From Phalacrocorax aristotelis (lineage: Eukaryota > Chordata > Aves > Suliformes > Phalacrocoracidae), in assembly GCF_949628215.1 (NCBI RefSeq), contig NC_134280.1, positions 930,001 to 994,000 on the forward strand: a DNA stretch of 64,000 bases, read 5' to 3'. Position numbers and translations under genes: made by a program. The notes below the pieces were generated by a model. It was not told the DNA's origin, made no database searches, and was given only the letters and a program-made list of their open reading frames with translations. Below are positions 43,691-53,203 of the stretch, in pieces (the stretch's first letter is position 1; every line of letters begins with the position of its first letter).

Positions 43691-44290
43691 CAGTGGCCGT
43701 CGTTATTAAACGTACAATATCCCCACATGGAGCGATAGAAGAAATGATATAAAATTTCATATACCTAACATGGTGTATAAACAGGCTAAATCCCTATACA
43801 TTTTAAACCTTCAGCAGTCTAAAGGTTAAAGCCTGTCAGCTGGATTTCACAGATTCCAGGAAGGAATGGAGAAGTCACGCCACCTCCTCATTGTATACCA
43901 GTGATCAAACATCTCCTCATTACACTTCAATATTGTTGCCTCTAAAGGTCACCATTGCTGAACATAATCACACAAAATCAAAACTGCAAACTTTATATAT
44001 CATAGAGGTAGTAAATAGCTCGGAGGTTTATTTTCTGGTGCCTGAACAACATTCTGAGCCCATTTATAAATTCCTGGGTGCCGTGGCATGAACCAGGCAC
44101 ATTCGCAGAGACTAACAAAAGCTTCAATTAAATCAATTTCCTGTAAAAAATATTCAAAATAATTTATTAGGTCAGTACCAACTGGCCTAATCAAGCAATC
44201 GTTCCTCGGTAACTTTAATTTGCATAATTAAAAAAGAAGAATTTTGATTATTTAAAAAAAGAGCAGATTTTTAAGAAAACGATTTCCAGG
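43691..44290. promoter_or_regulatory. Putative conserved noncoding element
   Basis: AT-rich and unique from 43700 to 44290, with CGTTATTAAACG (palindromic, 43700-43711), ATAGAGGTAGTAAATAG, TTCAATTAAATCAATTTCC, a hairpin at 44166-44191 and TTTAATTTGCATAATTAAAAAAG near 44213-44235 (octamer-like TTTGCAT joined to TAATTA). Minor open frames (64-66 codons) have no domain. Confidence 0.38.
44166..44191. other. 11-bp-stem hairpin
   Basis: ATTAGGTCAGT pairs with ACTGGCCTAAT around loop ACCA, with a single G:U pair. It is too short for a microRNA precursor as it stands; more likely an incidental or protein-bound palindrome within the AT-rich element. Confidence 0.45.
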
Positions 44291-45906
44291 CCAGATTCCT
44301 TGAAATGCTTCAACCCCGACACAAAGAGGACCCCAGAATTTATTGGGAGGTTCCTAGGATGTGCTATAAATCCCGGATCTCCATTATTTTCCTATTCACT
44401 GGTTTTACTCAGCAACCATTTAACCCGTCTGCCGCCTCCCGAGCCAAAGGCAGAGCCTCAGCCCCAGCTCGCAGGCAGAGGCCGCCCGGGGAAACTGCGC
44501 CCCGCTTCTTTCAGCTCACGTGAAAGGCTGAATATTTAGATCTGGGACGGATGCTTTTCCAGACTAAGGTCAAGTAAGACAGGAAAATATCTATAGAAAA
44601 AGGGAGACCAACAGGTAAAATGTGTAATTTTGCAGGAGGACGCATTCATGGACGAAAAGGAGAATTTCCAGCAGCCAGAATTAGTTGCAAGGCAGTTGTC
44701 AAATTCAGCCCAGGGCAAATATGAAAAAGGAGAAAATATAAATCCAAAAGATTTCAGCTACTAGATGGATCTACTTTTCAGAGGACCATTCGGCCACCCC
44801 GAAACAGAGGTTTTTGTCCCTGAGGAAAAAAAAAATCCAGGAATTTTCATGCCAGCCCCAAAACGGAAATGAATTTATGCCAATCTTCAGCTTGGCCCCT
44901 GAACTAGAAAAACCGCCCCCTTGGCCAGAAGGTTGTGTCCCGACTCTGGGATGAAGATGGGCTCGCAGATGAAGACCAGGGGGCCCTTGCCAGGGCTGAC
45001 GCAGCCCTGCCGCCCCACTGGGGTCTCCCCGCAGTTTTCCCACCTCTGGAGCAGGGAAGGGGGTGAGGCTGGACCCCCCTGCCCCAGAAAGCACCCCACG
45101 GGGCCAGCCCTCTGCGCTGCAAAATCAAGTGGGAGCACGGCTCAGGAACCCAGCGAGGCACTCGGGGCTTCGGCCACAGGGCTAAACTCTTCCGGATAAC
45201 TCTCACGTGCGTGCGTTAAACGCCGATTCCCAGCAGTTCATTTTAATCGCAGCGTAAGCTCTGACTGGCTCGTTTCTGCACCTGCAGGGCTTTCTTCCCC
45301 TTTTCTTCCTGAAGGATGCTGTGCAAGTATTAAATAAGTGTACGAGTCAAAACCCGATTGCCACCTGCCACATTTCCTCCTTTGCAAAGTAAAGACTCCG
45401 AGGGGATGTAAAGCCCCGCCAATAAGATTATCGCCATTCGTTTTGATATCTGAATCTGTGCCACCCGGCCGTCCCTCGCTGAACAGAAGATTGCAATCAC
45501 CGCTGAAGCCCCAGCTTTTTGCTTCTGAGCGCAGCGATGCGGCCGGGCTCTGCCGCCGAGCACATTCCAAGCAGCGGCGGCACATCGTCAGCGTATTAGT
45601 GACAGCAACAAAAATACCTAAAAACAAAACCGCCGCATACAAACAGCGTGTGTGCCAACAGCTGCTGCAAAAGCAGCTCATTTTCGCATCGTTCCTCTAA
45701 CGAGGCCTCATGCCGGGTTACAAGGAAGCCACCTGCAAAGTTTTGTGCTGCCGGCTGGATGCCGCTTGCTATTTCCGTACCCTGCGTGTTTCTCCTGTAA
45801 CCCGCTTTTCCCCTGGATGCTGCGTAAAAGGGAGGCCAGGTGTCGCGGCAGCCCACGGCGCGATCTGGGGAGGCTGCCCCACGCGAGGCCGCGGCTCTCC
45901 GGCCCT
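44291..45906. other. Noncoding stretch
   Basis: Mixed, with GC-rich parts at 44430-44510, 44940-45170 and 45440-45600. Overlapping open frames up to 147 codons. No recognised element. The DNA becomes increasingly GC-rich toward the minisatellite. Confidence 0.45.
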
Positions 45907-46215
45907 GGCGAGGGGCAATGCCGGGCGTGGCGAAGGGGCGCTGCTGGGCGTGGCGAGGGGGGCAATGCCGGGCGTGGCGAGGGGCAATGCCAAGCATGGC
46001 GAGGGGGGCTGCCGGGCGTGGCGAGGGGCGCTGCTGGGCGTGGCGAGGGGCACTGCTGGGCGTGGAGAGGGGGGCTTCCGGGCGTGGCGAGGGGCGCTGC
46101 TGGGCGTGGCGAGGGGGGCAATGCCGGGCGTGGCGAGGGGCGCTGCTGGGCGTGGCGAGGGGGGCAATGCCGGGCGTGGCGAGGGGCAATGCTGGGCGTG
46201 GCGAGGGGGGCTGCC
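45907..46215 (+). repeat. Minisatellite, 22-24-bp G-rich unit, about 14 copies
   Basis: Each unit begins GGGCGTGGCGAGGGG and ends GCTGCT, CAATGCC or GGCTGCC. Length variants come from four versus six G in the second G run. Copies are highly similar, implying recent expansion or homogenisation. G-runs give quadruplex potential. Frames of 150-198 codons across it on both strands are pure repeat translations. Confidence 0.97.
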
Positions 46216-48329
46216 TGCCATGCCAGCTCCAGCACCACTCTGAAATGACCGCGGTGCTGGCGCCTGCGATGCGGGGATGGGGGGGAGCTGATTATTTATA
46301 ACTTAGCTGAGTTACTGAGGCAGCAGCACGGAACTGCTTACACAGGAGCTCCCCAAAGCCAGGTTTAGGAGTCATTACTACTCTTCTAATTTATGTATAC
46401 ATTGGGTTTGCTTGATGCATACAGTGAAATATGTTTTACTGGAGTCCTCCTTGGTGCAGAACTGCTGTGTCACTAGTGGGTGCGTGTCTTATTTGTATGA
46501 GACAGGTAAAATTCCTTGGGTTTCAGTACTACTTCTATGTTTTTCCTGCAAGCCCTGGGCCCAGCCTGGTGTGAGCGCAGCCTCCAGTTGAGTTCAGCGT
46601 GGCTGAACCTCGGTTTGAGCAGTGTCTGAGGATCACATCGAGCAACTCTCACTGCTGCCATCCATCAGCCCGAGGAGCAGCTGCACCCACTCAGATAACA
46701 CACTGCCTCCTCCTGCCTTCCTCCCCTGGCCGGAGGGTCCTCCCGGCTCCTCTGCCCCGGAGTCACAGATCACAGGGCTGGGGGTCACCAAACCAAGTTC
46801 CTTGCCCATCGCTGGACTCGCACGCTGCCCAGCGTGCCCATGGCAGTGACGAGAGGTCTCCCCGGGTTTACTTGACCTGCTTCTCGAGAGTGGGGCTGCT
46901 CCCGACCCCGATGCCCCCGCGCTGCGATGGGGGGGTGCACCCACAGCCTCGCCGGCCCTCAGGCCAGCTCCTGACCACCCCGCTCCGCCAGCCAGGCACG
47001 GTCACGCCCCCGGCCACCGCCGCGTGTTTAACACCTCAGCTGTGCTCCCCATCCCCTTCCCCTCCCACGTCCTGCAGCCACCGATATTCCATCACACCAC
47101 CTGAGCAGCTGCGGATTTCAAATGGACATTGGAAAACACAGAAAAAAAAGTCTGTGTGGGCTCATGTGGGTTTTATACCTCAGCTCTGACTCCCTGCAGC
47201 ATGCTCTGCTGCTCAGGGAAGAGTCTTTCACCTCTTTGCTGTTATCCCAGCGAATTAGCACGGGTTGGGATCCTGCTCTCCCTCCCGCCCAGCCGTGGCT
47301 CCGGTGGAGCCTCCTCCTTTCACACTCCTGCTGCAGCAGAAGGAGCGAGAAACCAGGAGGAAGCCCAGGAGGATCCCTGCTTGGCATGAGCAGGAAAACA
47401 CAGCCGAAAAGTCACTTGGAAACAGCAGGACGCGTCCCCTGGCAGTACAGCATGGAAATGCGATGCCTTTGTACAGCACAACGAGGGCTGAGGGGGGTTA
47501 CACCAGCGGTGGAAACACACCCCCGCAGAGGACGCCTGAGGTGAGCCAAGCAGGGTGCCAGGAGCCCCCTCGGCCGCCCCCAGCCCCAGCAGCTGGCCGT
47601 CCCCAGCCCCCAAGCCGGGGCGGAGGGCTGCCCCGCCGGGTCAGGGTGCTGGGCGCCGCGAGCAGCCGCGCCGGCTGGGCCATCACCAGGAGCACGTCCC
47701 GGCGGGCGGCCGGGACCTTTGTTTTCCCCGCATTGTCCCCCGAACCTATTCAGTCGTTAAATAAATGTGCTGTGCGGCGGGTCTGCAGCGAGCTGATACG
47801 AGAGGCGGTCGGTGTCGGTGCTTGTGTTTGTACGGGTGAAAGGTTTTATATCTGCTGTTTGAAAGTTAAACACAATGCAACAGTTTGGTAAATAAAGATG
47901 AGGTTTCTTGTTCTCCGTCGGCGAGGGACGGGGACCTCGGGCAGGCAATCTCCTGCCTAGAGCCAGCAAGCAGGGAGAGGGAGCGGGACGTCCCCACACG
48001 CACGTGAGCGGTATCGGTTAAGCGCACATTGTTCTGTCTCTACCAGACTTACACCGAATCGATGGAGCACAAGGTTGGTTCTGTGCAAGTGACCCAAAAG
48101 CAGCCCCGCCGGGCATCCCTTTGGCCAGGCACGGGGGTCCCGGCAGTACCGTCCCCATCGCCGGGTCCCAGCCCAGCCGCAGCCCCCCTGCTCCCCGCGC
48201 TGGGCGGCCGCGCGGGCTCTGCTGACGCAGGCATCGCCCCGCGCGTTTTCCACGTGAAACATCATTGCTATTTTAAAAGGCCCGTTGGGAACGGCAGGGA
48301 CCGCGGGCGGGAAAGCTCCCGCGCGAGGG
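46216..48329. other. Noncoding stretch, GC-rich in places
   Basis: GC-rich at 46900-47040, 47540-47720 and 48110-48330; AT-leaning at 46380-46520. Many overlapping frames (up to 208 codons, 47265-47891) on both strands with no recognisable domain. Segment 47720-47900 has some conserved-looking AT-rich words (CAGTCGTTAAATAAATG). Confidence 0.45.
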
Positions 48330-48640
48330 GAAGACGATGAAACGCGCTGGAATAAATGGCTTCATTCAAAGCGGAGCTGAAAAACACTACATTGATCCGA
48401 TGGTTTCAAACGGCTTTTCAATAGCGGCGAACAGTGGCGTCCCGCTGAGTTCAAAAGATGGTCTTGTCTGGGCTGAAACAAGGCCCTTTAAACATTGCCA
48501 TCATTCAGGACATTTCAGACACACACGTGCTTTTGCTGCCTCCCTCCCCCTCTCCCCTGTGGAAACTTCCCCATATAATTGATCTTTTCAGGAAGAGAGA
48601 ATAACAGACTCAGGGTCCCATCCTCTTGCAGTGGGAGTCA
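48330..48640. promoter_or_regulatory. Putative conserved noncoding element
   Basis: Balanced-composition unique block with GGAATAAATGGCTTCATTC, GATCCGATGGTTTCAAACGG, AAACATTGCCATCATTC and CATATAATTGATC. One 81-codon frame crosses it without a recognisable domain. Resembles ancient conserved noncoding sequence more than neutral DNA, but that is impressionistic. Confidence 0.28.
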
Positions 48641-49499
48641 ATGGGAATTTGGCTAATGGCTCTCCCGGGAGCGGAGCGAGCCTTCGATTTCCAATAGGGA
48701 AGCAGCCGAGCGCTCCAGGAGCAGGTTTATCACAGTGCCTGGGCAGCGGCGGCTGGCACGGGGGATGGCGGCGCGCACGGCCCCGCGCACCGTGCCAGCG
48801 CCGGGGGCTGGTGCCGAGAGCCTTCCCCTGCGGAGCTCCTCCCGGGGCGAGCAGAGCACCCTGTGCCCCGGGGCAGGTGAGCGCAGGGCAACGGGACGCG
48901 GAGCACAAGGGCAGCCCCGACGCATGGCCGAGCAGTTCAAGCCCTCAGAGAATTCACGTTTAGAAACAGACTCAACTTCCTCCTGTTCCTTTCCGAAGGA
49001 TGCTTGGTGACAGCACACACCCCAGCCAGTGGTCATCACGTGCTGTCCTCATGTTCTCCACCAATATTCTCCACAGGAAAATCAAAGCCTTGCTAGGAGC
49101 TGCGAAGGCTTCCCCTGGGCTGTGTCTCCGGCTGCTGCCCGCGGCGCAGACCCACCGGCGCTGCCAGCCCTGGGGGTCCCTGGCCCCTCCGTGCGGTAAC
49201 CTCTCCTCTGCAGGAGATGCCCCCTTGACATGGCAAGGCCCACCATGGCGCAAACTCTCTCCCAGGTTGACAAATAGGTGATTTCACTAATATTTCTTTC
49301 AAAAGCAAAGAGACGACTTGAAGAGTAAAGTGCCATCTAATCTGTGCCCAGAGATGCGGAAACAGTTTCCACATTTTTTCCACGAAAACCGTACGACAGC
49401 TATTTTGATCAATGCACAGACACTTCAGAGCTGCTGCGTTACGCTGGTGCCAGACAGGTGCTTTGCACAACCAGATTTTGCTGGTTTTTACCATGACAA
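48641..49499. other. Noncoding stretch
   Basis: GC-rich at 48730-48920 and 49110-49240. Overlapping 60-133-codon frames on both strands without domains. Confidence 0.45.
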
Positions 49500-49690
49500 A
49501 GGAATCGGGTTCATACGAATAAATCTGTAACTAGACCACACACAATTATTAGGCTTAATACCAATTGTCCCTCATTAATGTTTCAGAGGAGCGATTAGCA
49601 TTTTGAGGCAAACAAGGTGTACTTATTTAGCAGGACATGACCCAGCTGTCATTAAATTATATCTATGCTTAATGATCTTCAGGGGCAGAG
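49500..49690. promoter_or_regulatory. Putative conserved noncoding element
   Basis: AT-rich 190 bp: CACAATTATTAGGCTTAATACC, CCTCATTAATG, CGATTAGCATTTTG, GTCATTAAATTATATC and GCTTAATGATC. Six homeodomain-type TAAT cores, with closed frames in the core. Ends at a G-rich segment. Confidence 0.36.
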
Positions 49691-49989
49691 AGCTTACAGT
49701 CTGGGCAACAGCGAGCAGAGGGGGAGGGGGGGAGGCCACCCCCTGCACCTCCTCTTCCGCTGCAAGGCGACCCCCAGCTCCATCTCAGCAGCCACCACTT
49801 TGGTGCACAGTTACTTTGGGGCAGTGCCTGTCGCTCGTACGTCACCTGCGGCAGGGTGCAAAGTAGCAGAGTCCTGTCGGAGCCCCCTCCCCAGTGTCGC
49901 CCCGGCACAGGCTGTGCTTGGAGATCTGAGCAGTGGGATCCCCGCCGAGACCCCCCCCTCAGGTGGTGGTTTTGGCAGGGCAGCAAATG
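49691..49989. other. GC-rich noncoding stretch
   Basis: G-rich then C-rich; part of a 361-codon open frame (49665-50750) that I reject as coding. Confidence 0.5.
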
Positions 49990-50068
49990 GAATCACAGAA
50001 TGCCCTGAGCTGAAAGAGACCCACAAGTATCATCTAGTCCAACTCCTGTCCCCGCACAGGACAAATAG
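49990..50068 (-). mobile_element. CR1 LINE 3'-end fragment
   Basis: The plus strand reads AATCACAGAATGCCCTGAGC, then TGAAAGAGACCCACAAGTATC, ATCTAGTCCAACTCCTGTCCC and GCACAGGACAA: the antisense of an avian CR1 3' terminus. About 80 bp remain. The longest open frame in the window runs through it, which helps show that frame is not a gene. Confidence 0.88.
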
Positions 50069-50619
50069 CCAGGTGGCTGCGAGGTCTCAGACGAGGCTTT
50101 GCAGGACTGACTGGTGCTGGGGAGGGTTAGAGGAGCATGTCCTGATGGGACAGGGGCAACAGGGGGGACGATCTGTGCTGCTAGAGGAGCCCTGTGGGGA
50201 GGGAGCAGCCAAACCTGGGCTGGGGGTGAGCGGGTGCTGCCTGCTTGCTGGTGATGCCCAGGGAAAGCCGAGCGTGCCGGTGGCGGGGGGATCCTCTCCC
50301 GCGCCCCGGCTGGGCTGCCTGGAACACCCTTTCTGCCCCATTGCACCCCAGCGCGGTGCAGCGAGGCTCCCCGGGGAAGGTCTGCAGAGAGGGCACAGCG
50401 CTCCTCTGCACCGGCCCAGGCCCTGGGAAGCGGGGGCTGCGTGTTCCAACGCGGTGTCGGAGGCACGGCTGCCTGCCCACGGGGTCGCGTCAGGCACCAA
50501 AGGCGGACGTGCCTTCCCCACCCCCCGGTCGGGACGGAGAGCCCATCCGCTCCAAAGTGCCATCGTGGCGTCCGGCTGGGCAAGCTTTCAGGGGCCCAGC
50601 ACCTCAGCTTCTCACAAAA
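50069..50619. other. GC-rich noncoding stretch
   Basis: Continuously GC-rich, CpG-moderate. Open frames on both strands (up to 196 codons minus) mutually exclude one another. No repeat recognised. Confidence 0.5.
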
Positions 50620-50945
50620 TGGTGTTATTTATAGAAAACCTTATAACTTACTCAGCAATCGAAGATTATTATCAAAAGCAGTTGGGGAAACGCAGCACAG
50701 AAGGTCATTATTTAGCTGAGGAACCTGTAAACAGCAGAGGCCAGGAGTGAGTGTCATAAACAGACGCGGCCAAGGGGCTCATGACAAATGTTAAAACATT
50801 TAGAGAAAAAAATGTTGGTTGCACTGCCAAATTTTAATTTAATTAGGCATTGTTTGGTTTTTTTTCTTTTTAATGCGATTTGTTTATGGCTGTTCATTGA
50901 GAGGCATCATTGCCATGGCAACGGGCAGCAAATACACCTTGTAAG
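50620..50945. promoter_or_regulatory. Putative conserved noncoding element with RFX X-box
   Basis: AT-rich unique block with GGTGTTATTTATAG, ATTATTATC, TCATTATTTAGC, AATTTTAATTTAATTAGGC, TGCGATTTGTTTATGG (FOX-like) and, at its right end, an RFX palindrome (50910-50922). Only minor open frames. Confidence 0.38.
50910..50922. promoter_or_regulatory. RFX X-box-like palindrome
   Basis: TTGCCATGGCAAC matches the RFX consensus GTNRCC-N(0-3)-RGYAAC with a two-base spacer and one change at the first position; TTGCCATGGCAA is a perfect 12-bp palindrome. RFX factors control ciliary and neuronal genes. Occupancy is unknown, but the match is much stronger than typical background motifs. Confidence 0.5.
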
Positions 50946-51809
50946 GGGCGCGGAGAGCACCGTGCCATCCGCAGACGCCTGTCACTCATGTGCCAAAGGA
51001 GGAGAAGGGGGCATTTGTGCCAGAAGGACATCAAAAAGTCTCAGAACAAACTAGGACTGTAAGTGGTGAATAGCTAACTGTACTCACAAGAACACTTTCT
51101 CGGTCTTTCCCAACTTTTTCGCAACGCTCATGCTTAAGCATTGAAAGAACAGAGGGAAAAATAAACAAAGCTGTGGGAGGAATGCCGAGTCCACCATCTG
51201 ATTTTGGTTTGGGGTGGTTTTGTGGCAAAATCAACTATTTTTTTCTTGCTGGACAGACTTTGCAGACACTTAGCAGCACAATCAAGATGCAGCATTTGGC
51301 AAAAAATCCTCAACAGTGTCTGCCTGGTAAGTCTGCAATGGGAAAACAAGCTGAGAATTGCTGCGTTTCCCTCTTTCTTGTGGGTTTGTGGGAGAGAGAA
51401 CGTTACGTGCATTATGGAAACACCAGAGTTTAAGTAGCTCAAGAGAAGAAAAAGGGAGGCGCTGGCGGGTCGGCTGCGAGCGCGGGCAGGGGGCGGGAGG
51501 GGTGGCAATGGTGCTGCCGGCAGCACCCGCCGCTCCAGCCCGGCTTCCAGGGGATGAGGCTGGGCCATAATCTGCTCATTTGTCCATCATGAGCAAGTGA
51601 GACCTCCCGGGGGTCAGGTTCAGCCTCGACGTGCAGTCGGCGGCTTGACTCCATCCAGCCTCTCCTGCTCCTCCCGGGGATGACGCCGATAAGGGAGGGG
51701 GGAGGCTCTGGTGAGCACCCCCGGGTTTTACAGCGTTTCTCTGGAGCTGGAAGCTTTTTCCAAGAGTAACTTTTAACTTGCAATAGAACCAGATGCACGG
51801 TTTTAGCCT
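50946..51809. other. Noncoding stretch
   Basis: Mixed, with a CpG-rich patch at 51465-51700 and T-rich tracts near 51238. Frames up to 144 codons without domains. Confidence 0.45.
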
Positions 51810-52170
51810 ACTGAAACGCCAAAAATCTAAACTGAGAAAAACCCCCACCAATCTTCAATTAAATGCAGAGGCTTGGTTAATTCCTTTTATTTCCCGACTG
51901 CATTCCTATCGATGTTCCTGGTTTCCAGCTACAGATGAGCATAGCACTGCACTGCCTACACTTCCTTTGCTTTTAAGAGAGTGCTGCAGTTCACAGTGTC
52001 GCCCATTCAAACACGACGCGATACTCTCAGGGTCGTCCTGACTGCCACAGAAGCGAGTGAAGAATCTGCCGCCGACTCCAGCGGATCAAAAGCTTCATAA
52101 CTAATTTATAGCTAAATACATTATTGAGTTCCTTATAACATATCCCAAATTGCCGCAGCTGTTTGAAGGG
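51810..52170. promoter_or_regulatory. Possible conserved noncoding element
   Basis: Left part AT-rich (CTTCAATTAAATGC, GGTTAATTCC); right part 52060-52150 holds CATAACTAATTTATAGCTAAATACATTATTG and CCTTATAAC. No domain in overlapping short frames. Confidence 0.28.
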
Positions 52171-53140
52171 GCGCTGGCGGGACCGTGCAGCTCGCCCCGC
52201 TGCAGGACGCCAGGCTGGAGGGGCAGCGAGCCCTCCGCCCCGCAGCCAGCGCAGGGGGAGGTGATGGGTTCGCATTCAGCACGACTTACATCACGTGGGC
52301 TTGCTTAAAACCTGACCTCATCATACATCTCATTTCCTTTCTGAGGACAGCTGCCTGTCTTTGCCACCAAAACAGCACCCAGGCACGATGCGCTTGCTCA
52401 CGAATGTGCCCAAAACCGGTAAGCAAGCTCCCAAAGCTTGCGTGTCCAGGAGTTCTTATTCTACGTTGCCCCGAGAGGCTGGAGGAGCCACGTGCCTGGG
52501 GCTGGCGGAGAGGTGCGGACGGGGGAGCCGGGCAGCCCCCGTGCCGCGGAGGTGGTGGCGGAGCCGTTGGGGTTTTCCTCGTCTCCCCAGACCCAGTATC
52601 GCAGGGGAGGAAGCGAGAGAGGCAAGACTGGAAAAGGCAGAAGTAAACTTCATGTGACTCAAACCAGCCCCCCAGCTGAAAATGACACACCTCTCGTGGA
52701 GGCGCGTGTGACATTCACAGACACGCAGCATGGCTGTTATTGCATGAAATCCTGGGAAGCAGCGCAGTTGCCCATCCGAAGGGGATGAGGGGCAGGACCC
52801 GGAGGGAGGAAGCCGGCACCACGGCACCCCCAGGCTGGGGCTCCTCGTAACCCGGGGGGGGCTGCTCCCGTTTCACCCTTCTGGTACAGCACAGTCTTCA
52901 CGCCATCTTTTCACGGAGAGATCTGGGACTGAGAATGTGGCACACCTTGTACAAAACTCCTATCTACTATTTCAAATTGTCCTGCTCGCAGAATTAACTA
53001 ACATCTCTTTCTTGCCCTCACTGCAGCAGACCTGGTAGGACAACTGGCATTTTGACAGATGACTATGGATATTTTCGTACAGAGATATAACTGGGGAGGG
53101 GGCATGGGAGGGGGCATGGGTCCTCGTTCGCAAATTGTTT
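52171..53140. other. Noncoding stretch
   Basis: GC-rich at 52180-52260 and 52480-52620. A 13-bp direct repeat (AGGGGGCATGGG type) occurs twice at 53094-53120. Overlapping frames of 98-153 codons on both strands. Confidence 0.45.
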
Positions 53141-53203
53141 AATCACAGAGTTACAGAATCCCAGAATGGTGGGGGTTGGAAGGGCCCTCTGGAGACCATC
53201 CAG
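53141..53203 (-). mobile_element. CR1 LINE 3'-end fragment
   Basis: AATCACAGAGTTACAGAATC, CCAGAATGGTGGGGGTTGGA and AGGGCCCTCTGGAGACCATC form the antisense of a CR1 3' end, with the terminal octamer-like AATCACAGA repeats preserved. Homology stops near 53203, so the copy is only about 63 bp, a severe 5' truncation typical of CR1. Confidence 0.88.

Noticed and set aside
45596..46301. Long Arg/Gly/Ala- and Pro/Ala/His-rich frames
   Set aside because: Translations of the 22-24-bp minisatellite at 45907-46215.
49665..50750. 361-codon open frame, plus strand, as a gene
   Set aside because: Runs through a CR1 3'-end remnant (49990-50068), is overlapped by frames up to 196 codons on the other strand, and resembles no protein family.
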